Assembly (NCBI GenBank): GCA_037176725.1
Contig: JAZBRS010000035.1
Span: forward strand, 49,858,001-49,922,000
From: Posidonia oceanica
Taxonomy: Eukaryota > Streptophyta > Magnoliopsida > Alismatales > Posidoniaceae
Direction of reading: 5' to 3'
DNA length: 64,000 nt
The notes below the pieces were generated by a model that was given only the letters and a program-made list of their open reading frames with translations, was not told the DNA's origin and made no database searches. Both the position numbers and the translations under genes were made by a program. This document shows positions 31,952 through 43,483 of the stretch, piece by piece (the first letter of the stretch is position 1; every line of letters starts with the position of its first letter).

Positions 31952-32577
31952 ACCTAAATTGGCGTTTTTTTTTTTTCATCCCCACCATGCCTGATGTGGG
32001 GTTTGGGCTGAACATACCATCTAGACCCGCCTCCCGACTGTGAAGTGATCAACTCGTCGGGTTTAGTGGATGCAACCTCCGACTCCTCCAAGACCATAAT
32101 AGCTGGGTGGTCTTGCTGTCAGCTGGAACAATCAAGCTCACCTTCCGTGAGCACCGCCTCTCCCTTCCTTAGCATGTGCTGCTCTGCGGCCTCCTCTGCC
32201 AATACGATGAGCTGCTCTTGGAACAAAAGTTCCAAGTGACCAAGTTGGCTATCCAATTGGGCCTCTACAACTGCTCCCTCATCTTCATCTAGAGCGAAAT
32301 CAAGGTAGTAGGCTCCGGCCACCCCTAGGGCCACATGCTCAATCGCCTAAACCTCCCTATCGGTTCGGTCTGTCTCTGCCACATGCTCCTCATCGGAGTA
32401 GAAATCCTTGATGCAGACCCACTCCTCTGTCGGCAGTGGGGATGTCTGGTGTAGTCCAGACTGTGCTGATGTTTGACTCTTGTTGGGATCAAGAGTACCT
32501 ACGCTAACGAAGTTGATGAGGTCCCGCGAAATGATCAGCTTTCAGCTCTTTGAGCACGCAAATCCATCATTGTGAGG
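31952..32577 (-). other. Protease-RT linker of element B
   Basis: Low-complexity acidic and Gln/Leu-rich segment with several stops. One frame (about 32334-32119) is Glu/Leu-rich and includes an L-E-L-L-F-Q-E-Q helix also traceable in A. A run of T at 31967-31976 encodes a Lys tract in the sense direction. No enzymatic domain. Confidence 0.55.
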
Positions 32578-33461
32578 CTACCAGTCGTAGCCAAGTCCTT
32601 CGTTGTCTCTCCTCTCTGCTGCTACAATGGGCTCGGCGATCCCCTGGCCGTACTGCCCGAGTGGTGTTCCCATCTCATAACCCCAATAGTGACATAAGTT
32701 CTCGAACATCAAAGAAGGGTTGGAACAAGCGGCCATGCTGGCTCGCTCGAGAACTGGAATGAAATTAACTGGTTCAAACCGGTTGACACGATAGAGAACA
32801 TCAGAGGGTTTTGGGTCGAACTGGATAGTCTGTAAAGATACAGAAGAGACAGCCTCGACTTTCTCCTTATCGAAGTTTTCCGCCGTAACGATGACAACAT
32901 CGTCACCCCAACGGAACTTGATCATGCGATGGAGAGTCAAGGGGAACACTTGATGCTTGTGGAGCCAAAGGCGCCCAAGCAGGAGGTTAAAAGAAGGCTC
33001 AAGATCAACGATGTAAAACTCTACATTTAATCAATAGGTCCTATGGTGAGGGGAATGATTAGGATCCCTAGTGCATCATGGTGCGTGTTATCAAATGAGT
33101 TCATTCCCTTTGTAGCTGGTGTAATGTCCTCAGCTTTGAAATCGAGTCAGCTTGTTGTGCGCAAGGGACAGACATTGAGGCCTGCTCCATTATCAATCAA
33201 TGTCAAGGGAATGCGAAAAGTCTTGTGCTGCACCGTTATGAACAGGGGTTGGTTATGGTTTATCCCAGCTGGAGGCAATTCATCACTTGAAAAAGAGATG
33301 ACTTGCAGAACTGCAATCATGGCTATAATGGTCTCAAGAACATTAGGCTCAATAGTCGAGGAGACATGGGCGGCCTGGAAAACTCTAAGGAAGGCCTCCC
33401 TACGCTCTGCGAATGTGTGAATGAGATCCCAGATGGAAATGTCAGCCTTCACCTTCTTCAA
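32578..33461 (-). pseudogene. Aspartic protease region of element B
   Basis: The block K-A-D-I-S-I-W-D near 33440 starts the conserved part. The protease active site reads L-I-D-N-G-A near 33195, confirming D-N-G as the family state. Directly after it the sequence is altered: a short deletion near 33010-33150 relative to A removes part of the protease and shifts the frame. Downstream the R-V-N-R-F-E-P-V-N-F-I-P block near 32770 matches A's R-V-N-R-F-Q-P-V-N-F-I-P near 9830. Confidence 0.82.
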
Positions 33462-36340
33462 CTGTGCAGTGATATCAGCAGATGGCTGATCCTTCTTCAG
33501 AGCAACAGGGGATGAGGTGGAGGGCTGAGCTAGGCTATCTACAGTGAAGGTCCTAGTAGGCTATCCCATGGGAGGTGAAGCAGTTGGCCCTGGGTAACTA
33601 GGTCTGGATGCCAGAGCTACTGGCTGATACACTCTCCCAGACCATGTGATCTCTGCACACATTTCTGTGGCATAATCAAATGGAACACGATGGGTGTCTC
33701 TAGTTAGGCTGATGACCAGTGGAGTGTGAGCCGCTAGCTCCAACGGGGCTGTAGGCTGGCTGACAGGAGGGGAAACAAACTGAGGTAAGTACAGAATTGA
33801 GGGAGAGAGCCCTAGCTGAGACTGGGCTGAAAGACGGATAGGAGACTGAGCTTGGGATGATGTGGCGGATGGCGAAGTGATGTGCTCCAACTCTGCAGTC
33901 AATCGTATCATGTGAATTGCCGACTCAGAGCTGGCGAGAGCCGACTGATACAAATGTGCAGGAAATGGCTCAGAAATGTGGTGGATCAAAGAAAGGGGGT
34001 CCACTACTAATGTGGCAGGCTCAGAAGGAAAGACACAATGAACTCTTGAGGGTCCGGCACCTCCCGAGCTCGAGTGTGGAGGCAAAGGCTGGTTGACTAT
34101 GTTGGGATGTTAAGGTGCGAAGCCAAGTGCAGGTGGTGGCACCGGAGTGGAGGCTGCCTCCTGAGTGTCAATAATGATGACCCGGTGGTCAATCAAATCC
34201 TAGATCGCATTCCGCAATGTAAAACAGCTGTTAGTCGAGTGCCCCACGGCTCGATGGAAGCTGCAAAAGAGGCTCGTGTTATACCAACGCGGAAGAGGAC
34301 TCAGTGGTGGGCGAACCTCTAGAAGCCTCAGAAGTGACGCTACCTTGGGAAAGACGGCACTCAAAGGTTCAACCAATGGAGTATAGTTGTGCTGAGGGTG
34401 CTGAGGCCGTCCTTGCCCTGGGTGTCCCTGCTGGACCGGTGGGGCAGGATACACTGGTCAGGCAGTGGGAGTGATGTGTGGAGTGGGTGTCCTAGGTGTT
34501 GGAGCATATATCACCTGACTCAGACCAGGCTGAGCCACCATGTTGATTGGCGTGGCATGGGACTGAACATATGCAATAGAGGGCTTCGGAGGATCTCTCC
34601 TCCTGGGGTTGTTATTGCCATTGTTGTTGCTACTGCTGCCATTATTGGATTTGGCAAATGTAGATAGTGCGGGAAAGCTACTGCTACGGAGTGAGCCTTC
34701 CACACGGGCGCCCACCCGAATCAAGGATGAGAATGTGGTGATAGGCTGGATGCTCAACAAGCCCCCCACATCTGGCTACGCACCTCGAACGATAATCTCA
34801 ATAGACTCCTCATCGGAGGGCCTATCTCGAACTTGTGATGCGAGGGTGCGCCAACGGCCAACATACTCCCCAAATGCCTCTTGGGGTCTCTACCTAGTGG
34901 AGACAAGATCCTCGTGCTTTGGGATTTGGTCAAGGTTAAAAGAGTATTGCTCCAGGAATGCCTGACTGAGGTCGTTCCAAGTCTAGATCATGGCCATGTC
35001 AAGGGAAGTGAACTACTTGAGCGTGGGGCCAGACAGACTCTTTTGGAATAGCCGGATCAGGAGCCTATCATCAGCCTAAAGCTGAGCAAGGTCTCCGCAG
35101 TATGCCCGGAGATGTGAGATTGGGCAACCCTTTCCATTGTACTTTCGAATTCCAGGACACGAAAATTTGCAGGAAGTACTGCCTCTGGGAAATAACAGAG
35201 GTCCCGAAACTGGTAAGGTTGGCGGTCTCTGCCCTGCAACGATCGTAGTGCCCTCTCGAGATCACCTACTCTAGCAAGGAGTGTGTCTGAGGGCATTGCC
35301 GACGGAAACTGTGCAGGTTGGGCAGGAGCCACGTATGCTAAATATGCTGCCCCTGAGGGGTCCTCTGGGTCTACCATCACGCCACCTAGTGCCATGGCAT
35401 GAGGGTCAGCGTACCCGTGCGATGGTGCTGAAGGAAGTGGCATGCAAGATGAAGGCAAGACCTGTGGGGGCACGGAAAAGTGATATGCAGGGGACTATGC
35501 TGTGTAGGATGCGGAATGAGGGAACAAAAGCTACTGCACTGGTACGGTACCAGACTGCGGAGTCTATGCATGCTGTGCTCCTGCCAACCCAAGGGGCTGA
35601 CCACCAGATACCAGAGGTGGATACTGTGCACTAAGTGGAGTCTGTGCTAAAGGCACGGATGTCGCCCCCATCGCCGGTGTAGTGAGAAGCTGGGGTGATG
35701 GCCGAAGCGGAGGTGCAGTAGGGTGTGCCTGGAACACAGAAAAAGGTTGTTGGACCTCAGGAGTAACTGGAAACACGAGTGGGTGAACAAACAGAGCCAT
35801 ACCCAATAGTGTCTGGGCCATCTCCATCATACGCTGATACTGCTCATCAGGGGTCCCGTTAGTGGGAAGATTGAAATGGAGGACCGGTGAGGTATTAGGT
35901 GCCAAAGATGGCTAGGATACAGACTGACCAAAAGGTAAGGATGCTACAACTGAAGAGGACTCAGCAGAGTGGGTGCTAAAAGGTGTCAGAGCCCTGGGCA
36001 AGGGGAGTAGGAAACTGAAAACCCAGAGCACGAGTGGTGGTCACCGAAATAGACTCGGTGACAGGCCCCGGACTAGCAAAGGTTGGTCGACGCCCTGAAA
36101 TGAGTGGAGAGAAATTCCCAGACATTTGAGACTGGAAGGCCTGATAGGAAGGAATGGCAGAAGTGACAGCAAAAGAGAGAGAAAACGCCATCAGGGTCTC
36201 CTCCAAAGCAACCGAAAGCGAGGGCTCGCCAACACGCTGAGCCATGGCTGATCGGGAACGAGTGAGGACGGGACTGCGGTGAAAGCCAAGAGGATGAGAC
36301 CTACGAGGAGCTATCATCAGGAATGACAACTAATCTCAAG
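33462..36340 (-). pseudogene. gag of element B
   Basis: The arrangement parallels A: an N-terminal Arg/Ser block ending A-M-A-Q-R near 36240; a Pro/Thr-rich region (35905-35564); a segment with L-L-A-R-V-G-D-L-E-R-A-L-R heptads near 35260; the gag core (about 35080-34480) with several stops; and a Cys-His motif C-S-F-H-x4-G-H-S-T-N-S-C near 34240 in which the final Cys is retained, unlike in A. The C-terminal linker (34085-33561) is Pro/Ser-rich. Stops and phase changes occur roughly every 100 codons. Confidence 0.82.
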
Positions 36341-37391
36341 GAAAGAAAATCGAGAAAATATCGCTAGGGGTATCAGAGAAGGAACGAACTCGAACTCTGA
36401 CTAAGGAACACACCCTCTAACCTATAACAATACACAAAAAAAAATGTCAAACCGCCGATAAACAAATGCAAATGTTAATAGGGTGGTATGATGCATATGA
36501 ATGCTTTCTACTATGCTCTCTCTCTCACCAATCTAGGTGTGTCCTCGTAAATGTTCTACTCTGGGTTCTCACAAAGGTATGTAGGTCTCCGACTCAAGGG
36601 TAGAAAACTGGTGCCCATTCTAAATCCTGGCAAAGGCTCAGGCAGAGAACGAGTGGTGTGTTGGGAGCTTCGACTCCTACTGTAGTAGCGAGTTCATACT
36701 AACACCGACATGACCCCGGACAAGGGGAGACCGATCGATACCCCGTCCCATGCAAATGGTCATGGAACAAAAGACCAGGACTGCCATTTGTAGACTGATG
36801 GGTGGACTCAGAGGAGAAAATATGCATGCCCCTAGTATGCTCATGTATGCAAGTATTCTTGATGTCTTTTACTTGATTTTTATTAGCTCAAAGGGATGAA
36901 TGTGAATGTTTGGCTCTAGTTTTGCCTAGGGTACATTCTTATTTGTCCTTTCATTTTCCTCCTTTTTTTTATGTTTTTGTCTTTTTTTTTGTTGTTGTTT
37001 TGTTGTTTTTTTTTGTTTGTTTTTTCTTTTTTATTAAACCATGGGGGAAAGCAATCATGTCTTTAATTATCCCTAGGCTTAATTTGCAAAAAGGGAAGAA
37101 AACATCCAATTATGGCATGTAAACATCAAACATCATGTCAAAAAGCATGTGCATGGCATGTGCTAGTGTTGTGACATGATTTGTGAAAAGGAAAACACCC
37201 AACACATCCAAAAGGCATGTATAACATGCATGGCAAATGGTGGCACAGCAAGCATGTGTAAAGTAGGCATAAAGCAAGATATCAAAGCATTGATAACAAA
37301 GCAAGCAAGTAAGGCAAACACATGCAAGAAACCATGCAAACAGAAGATAGCCACTAAGCGGAAAAGCGAAAACGAAAGCCGAAATTTGGTT
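36341..37391 (-). other. Untranslated leader of element B
   Basis: No gene. It contains a pyrimidine tract at 36940-37035 (purine-rich on the sense strand) that would interrupt any frame, and many GCATGT words. Blocks near 36490-36560 and 36700-36790 match A's leader. Confidence 0.6.
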
Positions 37392-37409
37392 TCCCCAGTA
37401 GAGTCGCCA
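37392..37409 (-). other. Primer binding site of element B
   Basis: The minus strand TGGCGACTCTACTGGGGA is identical to the element A PBS. Five bases (37410-37414) separate it from the LTR end at 37415. Confidence 0.92.
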
Positions 37410-37414
37410 GTTTC

Positions 37415-39559
37415 TATAATCATGCGACCGAATGGCTGATGATAGGGCATGCCAATTCGCAGGTCATGGCAAAAAGATGTAAAACAAGCGAAGGCTGAAG
37501 AAAAGAAAACAAAAACTTGGAGTCGCCACCTAGTCTATTTGGAAAACCAGAAGACAAGGAAAATTGAGAAAACATGTAAACAAATAAAATGCAAAGGATA
37601 TGACACAAGGTCATTACGGTCCAAAGATCGGGCAAGGACTCCTATTACACATGGGGAAGGTGTTAGGCACGCCCATGCGGCCGAAAGAATTGGTCTTTCT
37701 GGGCTTTTCCACTCATTGTGGCTAAATGTTGGCAAAGTTGTCATTTACTGTACGCCCGAGGGCGATATGCTATGCCAAATGAAATATGCTAGATGTCTTT
37801 TGAAAATATGCTAAATATCTTTGAAATATGCCAAAATAAAAGTTAAATGCCTCCAAAGCACTGCAAACAATGCTAGATGACTAAAATCAAAGTAAATAGA
37901 CCCAAATCCAAAGTTGTAGAGCTACAGAATCCAAATCACTCTACCGAGGGTGTTGGACGTTGGGAATTCCAATGTCCAATGTAGGATGCAACAATCTGTT
38001 GCGTTGAACACAGAAAGAATGTAAATGCTCAAACAGGAGCAAAATAAATTATTTAAATTATGGACAAGTAATCCCATGCCACAAATACGATGAGTGATAG
38101 GATCAAACATACTGATATCAAACATCAAAGCTCAAATATCGACAAAAGATGCATTAAAAGAACTGAAAGAAAATTGCGAAATCTAGACAGAGCTGTAGGA
38201 CGCAGCTACAACCTGCGTCCTATGTAGGACACAGGTCAGAGGGGCGTCCTACACCACAGGATCAATTTCTGGGATAAATCATAAAGAAATAATGCATATT
38301 TAAATCAGATGCTTTCATAAGGGAATCATGTTGGGAATAAAAATAAAATAAACTGTACATGTTATGTATTGAGCATTTAGAAATATTCTCAAACTGGTTT
38401 AATCAAAGATAGAGATTTAGATTAAAAAAAAGTTATTTCTAAAGTAGAACTCAAAGTTTAATTGCATATTTCATGTTAAATACTCTACAGGAACAAAATA
38501 TGATAAGAAATAATTAAAATATCTCTTCAGTGGACATGAATCAAACATAGAAAATAATCAGGATGTTTCTAAAATTAAAAAAAGCATGTAAAACACCTAG
38601 TGATGTTGGACGCTACCTGGGGTTGCGTCCTATGTAGGACGCACCCAGATTCTGCTTCCTACATACTGACAGAGGTTCTGGATTAATAATCCACCCAAAT
38701 TGAATCAAATCGAAGCAACAGACATCCATTAAGCAAAAACAGAGATACGGCTTAATAAACTAAAGTTGCACACATTCAACATTCACTCACGGCATGGGAA
38801 TTGAAATTCTAAACTAAAAGAAGAGGAGGCTTACCTGTGTCTGAGTTTGGTGTTGCTTCCTCGACGCCGGCGGTTCTTCTCGGATTGGACGGCAATGGCG
38901 GCAGCTAGATGGCTGGGCTGAGCTTGGGTGAGGTTTGGGCAAGCTCGGGGTGGCCAGAGGTGAGGGAAAACCCGGTGGAATCGGTCTGGTTTGCTCTCCA
39001 AAACTCACAGAAAAATGGGTGCCACCCTTTGCAAAGAAATGCAAAAATGGTTTTATTTGGTTTGCATGGCTTGTAACGTGAGAATTGGAAATGAGGGGTC
39101 ATGGGCATGGCCGGGATAAGGTTCTGGATGGAGGGTGTAAAAGGTATTTGCACATTGGGAGTCGATTGGGATCCAAAAAATGCTTCTTGTCAGCCCCGAT
39201 GTGTTGGACGCATATCTGAGCTGCGTCCAACATAGGACGCAAGTAAGGATAGCGTCCAACACCCTAGAGAGCAATTTTGGATATTTTTGGGTATTTCTGG
39301 TTTGGATTTTGGTTTGAAATTGGGCTTAGGCTTGGTTTAGGACAAGGCTTAGGTTTTGGCTAGGTTTGGGGTTGGTTTAGGTTTAGGGCTTGGCTTTGGG
39401 ATTGGTTTAGGTTTAGGGTTTGGCTTTGGGATTGGTTTAGGGTTTGGCTTTGGGATTGGTTTGGGTTTAGGATTTGGTGAATAGGTGGGGGCCACCCTAA
39501 CCAAGCACATTCCTGGGAGAAAACCGCCGACGAAGGACTACAAAATCAAGGTGTCTACA
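37415..39559 (-). repeat. 5' LTR of element B, 2.1 kb
   Basis: It matches the 3' LTR end to end. Its inner terminus reads TATAATC where the other copy has TGTAACC, and its outer terminus TGTAGACACC (minus strand, at 39559) is intact. It carries the same GGTGTTAGGCACC block (about 37659), a PBS-like GAGTCGCCA (37519-37527) and GGACGC palindromes, two of which are perfect here (38196-38222, 39202-39232). I could not identify a TATA box with confidence. Confidence 0.95.
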
Positions 39560-39564
39560 GTTAC
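39560..39564 (+). other. Target site duplication of element B, right copy (GTTAC)
   Basis: Directly follows the LTR terminus TCTACA at 39559 and is identical to 23260-23264. Confidence 0.93.
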
Positions 39565-40736
39565 AATGTCTTATTTGATAAAAGGGAATGCACTATCTTT
39601 GAATCAACTACAAACAAAATAATATTTACTGGAAATAGAAAACATAATGTATATAAAATTAAAGTATCATATAAAACAAGTAAAATAAATCATGTGTCGC
39701 TTCTACAAATGATGATGCTTGGCTACAGCATAGAAGACTAAGTCATGCGAATATGGGACAACTATCTAAATTATCCAAATGTGATTTTATTCATGGTTTA
39801 CCAAAGATAGATTTCAAAAAGGATAGATTATGTGATGCATGTCAATATGGAAAACAAATTAAATCTTCTTTCAAAACAAAAGAAATGATTTCTACTACCA
39901 AACCTCTAGAGCTAATTCATATCGATTTATTTGGTCCTAGTAGAACCTTGAGTCTAGGAGGAGAAAGATATGCCTTTGTCTTAGTAGATGAATTTTCAAG
40001 ATTCACATGGGTGTTGTTTTTAACAAATAAAAATGATGTGTTTTCTAATTTTCAAAAGTTTTGCAAAATGGTTCAAAATGAAAAAGGGCTAAGTATTATT
40101 AAAATAAGAAGTGACCATAGAGGAGAATTTGAGAATGAGGTTTTCGAAAATTTTTGTGAAGAAAACGGTTTTCAACATAATTTCTCTTTTCCTAGGACTC
40201 TACAACAAAATGGAGTTGTTGAAAGGAAAAATCAAACACTACAAGAAATGGCTAGAACTATGCTTTGTGAAAACAATTTACCTAAGCATTTATAGGCCGA
40301 AGCTGTCAATACAGCTTGTTATATTTTAAATAGAGTTCTACTTAGACCCATTTTTAATAAAACTCCTTTTGAGCTTTGGTTTTGTAAGACTCCAAGAATT
40401 TCATACTTCAAGGTCTTTGGTTGCAAATGCTTTATTTTAAACACCAAAGATAATTTGGATAAATTTGATCCTAAATCTGATGAAGGAATATTTCTTAGAT
40501 ATTCGTCTAGAAGCAAAGCATATAGGATATATAATAAAAGAACACTCACTATTGAGGAGTCAATGCATGTAAACTTTGATGAAAATTGCATCAAAATCAT
40601 TAATCTAGAAAATGAAGAAAATAAACAAGAAAATCAAGTAAGAAAACTTGAAAACAATGAAAATATAAACAAACTTGAAGAAGTTAAAAATGACTCATCC
40701 AACTGGCAATTCGTTCAAGGTCATCCTAAAGAATAA
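39565..40736 (+). pseudogene. Protease tail and integrase of copia element D
   Basis: After the resumed protease tail and a frame change near 39700-39720, the copia integrase appears. It has a zinc-binding H-R-R-L-S-H with C-D-A-C (39730-39850), H-I-D-L-F-G-P (first Asp, near 39925), I-R-S-D-H-R-G-E-F (second Asp, near 40115; copia elements usually have H-G-G-E-F) and N-G-V-V-E-R-K-N (Glu, near 40215). A TAG at 40293-40295 follows P-K-H-L. The C-terminal copia motif F-G-C-K-C-F (near 40420) and a Lys/Glu/Asn-rich tail continue to the stop near 40735. Confidence 0.9.
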
Positions 40737-41860
40737 ATTCTTAGAGAAATCTCCAAAGGAATATTGACCATATCCAAATTGGATCACGAATGTGCTTCAT
40801 ATGCCTTTATTTCATCTATTGAGCCTAAGAATGTAAATGAAGCTTGTAATGATGAATTTTGGATGATTGCAATGCATGAAGAATTAAACCAATTTGAAAG
40901 AAATAATGAATGGGAACTAGTTCCAAAACCTAAAGATCATACCATAATTGGAACAAAGTGGATTTATAGAAACAAATTAGATGAATATGGAAAAGTAGTT
41001 AGAAACAAAGCTAGGCTAGTGGCTCAAGGGTATAATCAAGAAGAAGGTATTGATTTTGATGAAACATATGCCCCTATAGCAAGACTAGAGTCTATAAGGA
41101 TGTTATTAGCTTATGCTAGTAGCATGGGTTTCAAACTCTATCAAATGGATGTCAATAGTGCTTTCTTAAATGGAGTAATTGAGGAAGAAGTATATGTAAA
41201 ACAACCTCGTGGATTTGAAAATGATCTTCACAATGATCATGTATACAAATTGAATAAAGCACTTTATGGATTAAAACAAGCTCCTAGAGCTTGATATGAT
41301 AGATTAAAGAAATTTCTAATTGAAAAAGAGTTCATCATTGGAGTTGCTGATACAATCCTGTTTATCAAGAAAAATGATAAAGATATTTTATTGATTCAAA
41401 TATATGTTGATAATATCATTTTTGGATCCACTAATGAGGATCTATGTGAAGAATTCTCAAACACTATGCAAAAAGAATTTGAGATGAGTATGATGGGAGA
41501 ACTGAATTATTTTCTTGGATTTCAAGTAAAACAAATGGATGAAGGAATATTCATCTTCCAAGAAAAATATATAAAAGAATTATTGAAAAGATTTGGAATG
41601 GAAAACTCAAAGGAGGCTAAAACTCCTATGAGTACAAACACTAAGTTAGACAAGGATGAGAATGGGAAAAATGTCTATCAAAAGATGTATAGAGGCATGA
41701 TTGGTTCTCTACTATATTTAACTGCTAGTAGACCAGAGATCCTATTTAGTGTATGTCTGTGTGCAAGATATCAAGCTGCACCCAAGGAATCTCATCTGAT
41801 TGCAGTCAAAAGAATATTTAGATATCTACATGGAACTACAAAATTAGGTTTATTCTATCC
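40737..41860 (+). pseudogene. Reverse transcriptase of copia element D
   Basis: Copia RT motifs in order: W-x-x-A-M-x-E-E-L near 40875, W-x-Y-R-N-K near 40965, A-R-L-V-A-Q-G-Y near 41015, F-D-E-T-Y-A-P-I-A-R near 41060, Y-Q-M-D-V-N-S-A-F-L-N-G near 41140, L-Y-G-L-K-Q-A-P-R-A near 41265. A TGA replaces the Trp codon at 41293-41295. The catalytic box at about 41400-41415 reads Y-V-D-N, where Y-V-D-D is required, so the second Asp is lost by a single G-to-A change. The enzyme would be dead even if the stop were absent. Confidence 0.93.
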
Positions 41861-42356
41861 TAAAAATAGAAACTTAGAATTAATAGGATATAGTGATGCT
41901 GATTATGCTAGATGTAAGACTGATAGAAAGAACACTAGTGGAACCTGTCAATTATTAGGGTATTCATTAGTTTCTTGGTTTAGCAAGAAACAAAATAGTA
42001 TTGCCTTATCCACTACTGAGGCAGAATATATTGCAGCTGGATGTTGTTGTGCTCAAATATTATGGATGAAACAGACCTTAAAAGATTTTGACTTAATATT
42101 TAATACAACACCTATAATGTGTGATAATACAAGTGCAATAAATCTTTTTAAAAATCCTGTAAATCATTCAAGAACTAAACACATTGAAGTAAGACATCAC
42201 TTCTTAAGAGATCATGTTGCAAACAGCAATATAAAATTAGAATTTATTTCAACAACTGATCAGTTAGTAGATATATTTACTAAACCTCTAGATGAATCAC
42301 AATTTGTGAAAATAAGAAGACATCTAGGTTTATGCAAGATATGTGATGTTGAATAA
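41861..42356 (+). pseudogene. RNase H of copia element D
   Basis: Y-S-D-A-D-Y (Asp, near 41895), S-T-T-E-A-E-Y (Glu, near 42015), C-D-N-T-S-A-I (Asp, near 42125) and H-I-E-V-R-H-H (near 42185) are all present, and the frame is open to the natural stop at 42354-42356. C-C-A-Q-I-L-W-M-K-Q near 42050 is the pattern I associate with SIRE/Maximus elements. The domain itself looks intact, but it depends on the broken RT upstream. Confidence 0.92.
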
Positions 42357-42908
42357 AATTCAAAATAAAATTTTTTGAACAAAGATCAATTTCGGTATAC
42401 CAAAATTCATCGGTTTACTATTTTCTGTATAAAATCTGACAGATTTTTGAATCTCTGATTTTGAACGGTTTTCCGAAATTCCCTGATTCAGAAGTTCATT
42501 TTTGTCTGGTTTTTCGAAATTCCCTGATTCGGAAGAACATTTTTGTCCGGTTTTTCGAAATTCCCTAATTCAAATATCATTTTCGACCGGTGTTCCAAAA
42601 ATCCCTAATTCGGAAGATCATTTTGGTCTGGTCTACCGATTATGCAGAAAAAACGAAAAACCTGTAGATTTTTCGATGAACCGATATTCACCAGTTTTCC
42701 GAAATTCTATGATTCGGAAGTTCAATTTTGTCTAGTCTACTGATTTGCATGAATAACAAAAAATTATATAGATTTTCGTCGGTAAACCTGTGGATGTGGA
42801 TTGGGGGGTGTTTTAAGAAGATGTCGGTGCCTTCACGTACGTCATCAACTTTGTTGTGATCACCACTCGCCTTTGGATAGACAAGACACTTGGGGGAGAT
42901 TATGAAGA
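42357..42908 (+). other. 3' tail of copia element D with 41-bp repeats
   Basis: After pol there are four to five imperfect copies of a unit containing CGAAATTCCCTGATTCGGAAG, with starts near 42472, 42513, 42554 and 42594 and a diverged copy near 42697. Two G-rich stretches, GGATTGGGGGGTG (about 42797) and ACTTGGGGGAGA (about 42886), resemble polypurine tracts. Sireviruses are known for repeated polypurine-like motifs in this region. No envelope-like frame is present and no LTR follows, because element E's LTR begins. Confidence 0.65.
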
Positions 42909-43415
42909 TGTGGGTCCTCGGACCACTAGATTGACGGTTGGATGTCGTCTAGCGGCTCCCTCGTGTTACGTAAGCTCTTTCCTTCCCTTCAAAACAAAAT
43001 GACATAGATCTAGATTAGTTCAAGTGTAGTAGTCAGTAACAGAAGTAAACGAAACAACATGACTAAAAGAAACAAATACTAACCAGGGATTGTTCCCCGC
43101 ATGCATATGCTATGGGTCCTATGCTAAGGAAAGTAAAAATGCGATGAAAAATTAGATTGGAGGAATATACTCCCTTTCACCCTTATGCTGAATGCAATGA
43201 AGTTGAAAGGAGGCACGGTCGGAGCTCCGGCTTAGTTGGGAATTCTGGAATGAAGATGGGAATTGGGTTTCCCTCTTCTGAAAGGTGGGAGATAGGGCTT
43301 CTGGGTTGAAGGCTCTAGCTCTGGAAGGTAGAGACTTACCACTAACAAGGTGATTCCTCTCTTGGAAATTCCTCTCTCAAAAATTCCGACCCTTAAACCA
43401 TTAACCTAGGGGGTC

Positions 43416-43423
43416 TATTTATA
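43416..43423 (-). promoter_or_regulatory. TATA box of element E LTR
   Basis: The minus strand reads TATAAATAGACCC in a context of GC-balanced DNA, a standard plant core promoter. Transcription would start about 30 bp downstream, near 43385, placing U3 at about 0.87 kb and R-U5 at about 0.5 kb of the LTR. Confidence 0.75.
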
Positions 43424-43483
43424 GACTCTAGGGGGTGAGGATGGATGGAGTTCAGAAAATTCTAGAAAAAGTGGTAATTAGGG

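Larger units (their letters stand above)
23265..39559 (-). mobile_element. Element B: full-length Tat/Ogre-type gypsy retrotransposon, decayed
   Basis: Complete structure on the minus strand: 5' LTR 37415-39559, PBS, leader, gag, protease, RT, RNase H, second RNase H, integrase, a palindrome-rich tail, a polypurine tract (PPT) and 3' LTR 23265-25382, flanked by GTTAC. Total 16.3 kb. The two LTRs are very similar by eye, differing mainly by transitions plus a few short indels. That implies a moderately old insertion, but I cannot compute a date. Nearly every domain has a stop. Compared with A it has much shorter LTRs and no PMD passenger gene. Confidence 0.95.
21764..42908 (+). mobile_element. 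Element D: Ty1/copia retrotransposon, Sirevirus-like, interrupted by element B
   Basis: The domain order gag, protease, integrase, reverse transcriptase, RNase H on the plus strand defines Ty1/copia. The coding DNA is A/T-rich, unlike the gypsy elements around it. The start is cut off by element X inside gag, and the 3' end is cut off by element E's LTR. No D LTR is visible. Element B occupies 23265-39559 within the protease-integrase region, flanked by GTTAC on each side; the D reading frame continues across B when one GTTAC copy is counted. The lineage call rests on the long gag with a coiled-coil tail and the RNase H motif C-C-A-Q-I-L-W-M-K-Q. Confidence 0.88.
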
